Positions 29,071 through 34,655 of a stretch of DNA of 34,655 nt are shown here, in pieces. Below the pieces are notes generated by a model, which was not told where the DNA came from, made no database searches, and saw nothing but the letters and a program-made list of their open reading frames with translations. Position 1 is the stretch's first letter; each line of letters begins with the position of its first letter. The translations under genes and the position numbers were made by a program. The stretch is from Actinomycetota bacterium (GTDB taxonomy: Bacteria; Actinomycetota; AC-67), in NCBI GenBank assembly GCA_020201525.1, contig JAIVGO010000115.1:1-34655 (forward strand). Direction: 5' to 3'.

Positions 29071-31056
29071 TCAGTTCGCGACCGCGTTTGCCTCGTTCGA
29101 TTGCGGGCTTTCGCCGGCGGAGTTCACCGCGCTGACGCGGTAGTAGTACCGCGTTCCGCCGGAGGCACTCGTGTCCGAATAACTCCCCACGACGCCGACC
29201 GACTGGTAAAGCACCTCACCGCCGGACGACGTGCCGCGGTAGATACGGTATCCCGTGATCGCCGACGACCCGGAGGACGCCGGCGCGCTCCACGAAAGCT
29301 TCACGCCGGTCGCCTTCTTCCCGTGCGGCGTGGACGCCGTCAGGTTCAACGGCGCGGACGGTGCCGAGGGGGCGGAGGGACGCAGGGACACCTCGTTCGA
29401 CCGGGCGCCCTCCCCGACCGAGTTCACGGCCGAGACTTGGTAGTAGTACGTCGTTCCGTTCGTCACGGCGTTGTCGGTGTACGACGTGACGTTACCGAGG
29501 GTCGCGAGCAGAGTCTCGCCGCCGGACGCCGTCCCGCGATACACCTTGTATCCCGTGATCGCCGAGCCGCCATCCGAAGACGGCGCGCTCCACGACAGCG
29601 AGGCCGATGCGTTGCCTGCCGTGCCCGACAGCACCGGAGCGCCCGGCACCGACGGACCCGACGGGTCGTACGCGCTGAACAAGCCGAAGCCACCGGACTG
29701 CGCGGCAATGGTCGCCTTCGCCGTCCCGCTGTTGCTGTTCGTTCCCAAAGCGGTGGACGTGATGCACGTGCTCACGCAACCGTCGGCGTATCCGACGTAC
29801 ACCTTGCCGTCCTTGCCGACGGTGATGTCCATGAAGTCCAGCAGGTTTCGCGTATCGGTGCCGTTCGCGTTCGTCGGGCACCCGAGCGTCCCGGCCATGC
29901 AGATCATGCCGCGCTGCACCGGGTCGGAAGGTGTCGCATCGACGAGGTTCCACGTTGCGCCCCGGTCATACGTCGTCGCGACGTACAGGTGCCACACTCC
30001 GGGGAACGATGTCGTCTGGTCGTCCCCGTCGGTCGTCGTACCGAGGAATGCGAACGCGGCGCGGTTACCGTCGCCGACGATGACCTCCGGGAACTGAATG
30101 TTCTTGATGCCGGCCGCGGCTCCGACGTTGACACCGGCGCTCCACGACGTGCCGTTGTTCGTCGAGACCGAGATGTACGGCAGCGATCCCCGCGTGCCGG
30201 TGTGTTGCTGCCAGCCGAAATACAGCGTGCCGTCCGAGCCGGCCGCGACGGACGGATCACTTTCGTCCTCGGTCACGGAGCCGGGAACCTTGCTGATGCT
30301 CCAGTTCGTTCCGTTGTTCGTCGAGCGGATGACGGCGTTCTGGCCACCGCAATCGGCATTCGGCACGAACACCGATCCATTCGGCGCCGCGCGAAGGTGC
30401 CCGTGCAGGCCGACGCAATCGAGCGCCGTGTAAATCGGTACCGCAGGGTTGAATGAAAGGCCGCCGTTGATCGACAGCGCGCACTCGGCCGACGCGTTGC
30501 CCTGCGCGCAGTAGTACACCGAATGCGAATAGCCGACGCCGGACTGCCCCGGGGCAAACGCGCCGCCGCCGACCGTCTGGTGGTCCGGCGTCGCCGCGAG
30601 GCCGCAGCCGACCGGGTTGTTCATCCAGTCCGTGACCGAACCGCTCCCGCCGTCATTGTCCGAGAAGTAGATCTGCGAACAGTCCGCGGCGAGCTGGCTC
30701 ACGAACGTACGACCCGTCGTCGAGTCCGTGAAGAGGATCGGGTCGGCCGACACCGTCTGGAGCGGCGGGCTCACGTCCGTCCATGACGCCGTGCGAGTGG
30801 CGGCGTTGAAGCTGTTCACACGGAACGCCTCGAAACCACCTAGATACATGACGTTTCCGGTGTTCCAGTTGACGCCGATGCTGGGCTCTCCTGCATCGTT
30901 CCCGCCGCTCGGCGCGGCGAAGTTCGTGAAGGTCGCCGGTGTCGGTGCGGCGGCTCGGGCCAGCGAAGACGCACCGATAACCGAAGCAATCACAGCAACC
31001 AAAGCAAACAAAGCAAGGCCCGCGCGGGGGCGACGCAGCGTGGCGGAAGCAGTCAT
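29071..31056 (-). CDS. Secreted BNR/sialidase-like protein with two Fn3 domains
   Basis: 661 residues. Signal peptide with LALFALVAVIASVIGASSLA, ARA cleavage. A large beta-propeller domain (about 40-450) shows Asp-box-like motifs SINGGLSFN, STNNGTNWS, STNNGTSWS and TYDRGATWN, typical of sialidase/BNR propellers. Two fibronectin type III domains follow (about 465-550 and 565-655), with SWSAPSSDGGSAITGYKVYR and LSWSAPASSGSSAITGYRIY. The catalytic arginine triad of true sialidases could not be confirmed, so glycosidase activity is unproven. ATG 31056 is preferred over TTG 31059 because GGGAGG lies 5 nt upstream. Extracellular, probably carbohydrate binding. Confidence 0.85.
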   Translation of the reverse strand: MTASATLRRPRAGLALFALVAVIASVIGASSLARAAAPTPATFTNFAAPSGGNDAGEPSIGVNWNTGNVMYLGGFEAFRVNSFNAATRTASWTDVSPPLQTVSADPILFTDSTTGRTFVSQLAADCSQIYFSDNDGGSGSVTDWMNNPVGCGLAATPDHQTVGGGAFAPGQSGVGYSHSVYYCAQGNASAECALSINGGLSFNPAVPIYTALDCVGLHGHLRAAPNGSVFVPNADCGGQNAVIRSTNNGTNWSISKVPGSVTEDESDPSVAAGSDGTLYFGWQQHTGTRGSLPYISVSTNNGTSWSAGVNVGAAAGIKNIQFPEVIVGDGNRAAFAFLGTTTDGDDQTTSFPGVWHLYVATTYDRGATWNLVDATPSDPVQRGMICMAGTLGCPTNANGTDTRNLLDFMDITVGKDGKVYVGYADGCVSTCITSTALGTNSNSGTAKATIAAQSGGFGLFSAYDPSGPSVPGAPVLSGTAGNASASLSWSAPSSDGGSAITGYKVYRGTASGGETLLATLGNVTSYTDNAVTNGTTYYYQVSAVNSVGEGARSNEVSLRPSAPSAPSAPLNLTASTPHGKKATGVKLSWSAPASSGSSAITGYRIYRGTSSGGEVLYQSVGVVGSYSDTSASGGTRYYYRVSAVNSAGESPQSNEANAVAN

Positions 31057-31143
31057 CAATCCCTCCCTGTGAAGACGGCGACGTGAATTTCAACGAGTCA
31101 CGTTACACGCCGTTTTCGGCCGGCGACAGCAAAGGAGGCACCG

Positions 31144-32220
<1,077 letters not shown>

Positions 32221-33192
32221 GGTCTGTGAATGCTAACGAACCGCACACACAAAGGTCATGGCGGATCGGCGCCGTCGCGATGAGGACCTCGAAGGCGGCC
32301 ACGCGGCCGCCCTCCACTTTCGGCACGAGCTGCTGATAGATGATCCCCGACAGCGAGTTCGCCAGCTGGACCCGGATCTGCTGCTGATTGGCCGCCGGGA
32401 AGACGTCGACGATGCGGTCGAGCGCTTGCGACGTGTCGTTCGTATGCAGCGTGGCAAAGACGAGGTGCCCGGTCTCGGCGATCGTGAGCGCGGTCTGAAT
32501 CGTCTCGAGGTCCCGCATCTCCCCCACAAGCAACACGTCGGGGTCCTCGCGCAGCGCGGAGCGCAGCGCGCGCTGGAACGACACCGTGTCCTCGCCGATC
32601 TCCCGCTGGTTCACGACCGACTGCTTGTGCTTGTGGACGTATTCGATCGGGTCCTCGATCGTGAGGATGTGGCACGCGCGGTTGGTGTTGATGTGGTCGA
32701 TCATCGTCGCGAGCGTCGTCGACTTTCCCGACCCGGTCGGTCCCGTCACCAGCACGAGGCCTTGGCGCATGCGCAAGAACCGGTGCGCGCCCTGCGGCAG
32801 GCCGATGTCATCGGGAGAAGGAATGTCGTACGGGATGAGCCGCAGCGCGATGCCCATCGAACCGCGCTGCATGAACGCGTTCGCGCGAAACCGCGCCGTG
32901 CCCTGCCAGTTGAACGAGAAGTCGATTTCCTTCGATCTCTTGAACTCTTCGAGGTGCTCCGGCGTGAAGATGCCGAGGATGAGCTTTTCCGTGTCGGCCG
33001 GCGTGAGCGGATCGTGCTCCATGCGCTGCATGAGGCCGTCGATGCGCACGAGCGGCGGCGCACCGGCCGTCAGCATCAAGTCGGTGCCTTTGCGATCCCA
33101 CAGCTCCTTGAGGTAGCGGTCGATGGGCTCCGCGCTCGCTCTGGTCACGTGTTGATCCTACCGAGCCGCAAAGGGAGTGCGAGCACAGCAGG

Positions 33193-33228
33193 AAAGAAAG
33201 AGCCGGTCCGAGGACCGGCTCTTTCTTT
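33193..33228 (-). terminator. Terminator of the SdrD-B-repeat protein gene
   Basis: 16-bp perfect stem, AAAGAAAGAGCCGGTC (33193-33208) with GACCGGCTCTTTCTTT (33213-33228), loop CGAG. It starts about 10 nt after the stop at 33239 on the minus strand; the A/T-rich foot gives a U-rich end in either direction. It separates this gene from the pilT pair. Confidence 0.88.
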
Positions 33229-33238
33229 GCGATCGGCT

Positions 33239-34655
33239 CTAGGTGATCGGGCAGCCCAGCTGGTTCGCCGGGGCCAGCTGGTCGTGAAGGGCTTGCAGCT
33301 TCTGCATCTGCTGCGAGCCGGTCACAGCGTTCGTCCATGCCGCCGAGATCTGCGCCGTCGTGTACGGGAATTGCGTGAGCCCGAAGGACGCGTTCAGGTA
33401 TGCGGCAATCACGTCGCGGGCGACCTTGTTGTACCAGTCGCTGCCGCCGCCGCTCCCCACGATTTGCAGCATCGTCTTGCCGGCCGTCTTCGAGGTCGGC
33501 GTGAAGAAGCTGTTGAAGAGCGTCGATGTCGTGAACGGGTTCGTCCCGGCGCCGCCGTGTGACGTCCACTGTGGGTCATTCGCCTGGTTCCACAGCGTCA
33601 CACCGAGCCCGCCCTGCCAGAAGCCGGGGGTGCAGCCCTGGCCGCTCGGCGGCTGGGTGTTGCCGAAGTTGTTGTCGGCGTCGAGCTGACCCGACGTCAG
33701 CGTGATCGCCCAGCCGGCCGCTCCGAGCGTGCTGTTCGAAGCGCAAGCCGTCCCGGAGGGGTAGGTCTGGACCCACGTCGTCTGCATGACTTCGCAGATG
33801 ATGTACTTGCCGGGTTTGAGCGACAGGCTGTACGTCCCGTCCACGGTGGCGACCGTCGCGGTCGTGTTCGTGGAGTCGAAGGTGTCGCCCGCACTCAGGG
33901 TCCCCGACGCGTCGACGTCCTTGTAGGCGTTGATGACCCACCCGTTCAGGCCGGGCTCTCCGGCATCCTTCACGCCGTTGGCGTTGAGGTCGTTGAACTT
34001 GACCCCGGTCTTCGTGGCGTTCTGGTAGTTGCCGAAGTCGTTGCCGGCATCCAGCTGATGTGAGGTCAGGGTGATGGCGTAGCCGTTCGCCCCGAGAGCG
34101 GCGTCCGACGAGCATTGCCCGCCCGTTGCGGGATATGACTGGATCCAACCGGCCTGCTGGACTTCGCAGACAACGTACTTGCCGGGTGTCAGGGACAGCG
34201 TGTACGTCCCGTCGACGCCGAGTAAGGTCGCCGTGGTGCCGGTCTCCGCCAAGGTGTCGCCGGCGCTCAGCGTCCCGCTGGCATCGACGTCGCGGTACGC
34301 CTCGATCGACCAGCCATTCAGGCCCGGTTCCCCGGCATCCTTGGTGCCGTCGGCGTCGAGGTCGTTGAACTTGACCCCGGTCTTCGTGGCGTTCTGGTAG
34401 TTGCCGAAGTCGTTGCCCGAATCGGTCTGGTTCGACGTCAGCGTGATCGCGTACCCGCTGGCGCCGAGCGCAGCGTTCGACGAGCACTCACCGCCGGAGG
34501 CCGGGAACGACTGGATCCAGTCGGTCTGCTGCACCTCGCAGACGATGTACTTGCCCGGTGTCAGCGACAGGCTGTAGGTCCCGTCCACGGCGGCGACCGT
34601 TGCGGTCGTACCGGAGGATGCCAGGGTGTCGCCGGCACTGAGCGTTCCGTCGCCG
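33239..34655 (-). CDS. SdrD-B-like repeat surface protein (partial, runs off right edge)
   Basis: At least 471 residues are visible; the frame is open to the right edge. Tandem B-type (Cna_B/SdrD) repeats of 124 residues, each with KTGVKFNDLDADGTKDAGEP, GLNGW, GTLSAGDT, DGTYSLSLTPGKYIVCEVQQ and a CSS cysteine, end with GNDFGNYQNA. The Asp/Asn-rich loops suggest calcium binding. Two repeats are nearly identical at DNA level (offset 372 nt). The C-terminal 130 residues form a different domain that begins GCTPGFWQGGLGVTLWNQ and contains KVARDVIAAYLNASFGL, a CTPGxW-type domain seen at the end of many secreted repeat proteins. No LPxTG or membrane anchor is present. Likely a cell-surface or matrix protein. 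Confidence 0.88.
   Translation of the reverse strand, partial: GDGTLSAGDTLASSGTTATVAAVDGTYSLSLTPGKYIVCEVQQTDWIQSFPASGGECSSNAALGASGYAITLTSNQTDSGNDFGNYQNATKTGVKFNDLDADGTKDAGEPGLNGWSIEAYRDVDASGTLSAGDTLAETGTTATLLGVDGTYTLSLTPGKYVVCEVQQAGWIQSYPATGGQCSSDAALGANGYAITLTSHQLDAGNDFGNYQNATKTGVKFNDLNANGVKDAGEPGLNGWVINAYKDVDASGTLSAGDTFDSTNTTATVATVDGTYSLSLKPGKYIICEVMQTTWVQTYPSGTACASNSTLGAAGWAITLTSGQLDADNNFGNTQPPSGQGCTPGFWQGGLGVTLWNQANDPQWTSHGGAGTNPFTTSTLFNSFFTPTSKTAGKTMLQIVGSGGGSDWYNKVARDVIAAYLNASFGLTQFPYTTAQISAAWTNAVTGSQQMQKLQALHDQLAPANQLGCPIT
33960..34420. repeat. 372-bp coding repeat units of the SdrD-B protein
   Basis: The segment around 34000-34040 recurs around 34370-34412 with almost no change (for example TTGAACTTGACCCCGGTCTT at both). 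The period is 372 nt, 124 codons. Such recent homogenisation makes repeat number prone to change by recombination or assembly collapse. Confidence 0.85.

Overview
The window is GC-rich chromosomal DNA, most likely from a deep-branching actinomycetote. The grounds are the gene order miaB-miaA-dapF-(aminotransferase)-hflX, a maleylpyruvate-isomerase-like (mycothiol-type) protein where proteobacteria use glutathione enzymes, a Gram-positive-style type IV pilus set with tandem pilT genes and no secretin, and an LPxTG-type surface protein. The class assignment is inference; no rRNA or tRNA gene was seen.

Layout. (1) 1-5096, minus strand: a tightly packed housekeeping operon, miaB > miaA > dapF > LL-diaminopimelate aminotransferase > hflX (hflX leaves the window on the left). 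(2) 5151-10424: tyrosine/homogentisate catabolism. On the plus strand lie a fumarylacetoacetase-family hydrolase, a SnoaL-like protein, a mycothiol-dependent-isomerase-like protein, a second SnoaL-like protein and a cupredoxin lipoprotein. On the minus strand lie 4-hydroxyphenylpyruvate dioxygenase and homogentisate dioxygenase, preceded by an XRE regulator (10497-11078). (3) 11079-13935: a repeat-bearing intergenic region and a large secreted DUF11/SpaA-like surface protein with an LPRTG motif. (4) 14289-21100, plus strand: a type IV pilus operon, pilB-pilC-three minor-pilin-like genes-pilA, with a promoter and a candidate pseudoknotted leader RNA before pilB.

(5) 21101-25470: an accessory region rich in gene relics. 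It holds a tandemly duplicated two-gene module of unknown function (second copy decayed), a ribbon-helix-helix gene with a small partner ORF and a repeat-bearing promoter, a hicAB toxin-antitoxin pair with both genes broken, two fragments of one secreted-protein family, a small membrane protein, palindromes and a J-domain protein. (6) 25472-31056, minus strand: a secreted subtilase with FG-GAP repeats (apparently frameshifted at its 3' end) and a secreted BNR/Fn3 protein; copies of a 131-bp repeat lie on both sides of the subtilase. (7) 31144-33148, minus strand: two tandem pilT retraction ATPases, the upstream one missing its C-terminal motif. (8) 33239-34655, minus strand: an SdrD-B-repeat surface protein running off the right edge.

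Functionally, the catabolic genes supply 4-hydroxyphenylpyruvate to fumarate plus acetoacetate, with the isomerase step plausibly filled by the mycothiol-type protein. The pilus genes (extension ATPase, platform, pilins, retraction ATPases) and the large secreted proteins around them form a cell-surface neighbourhood.
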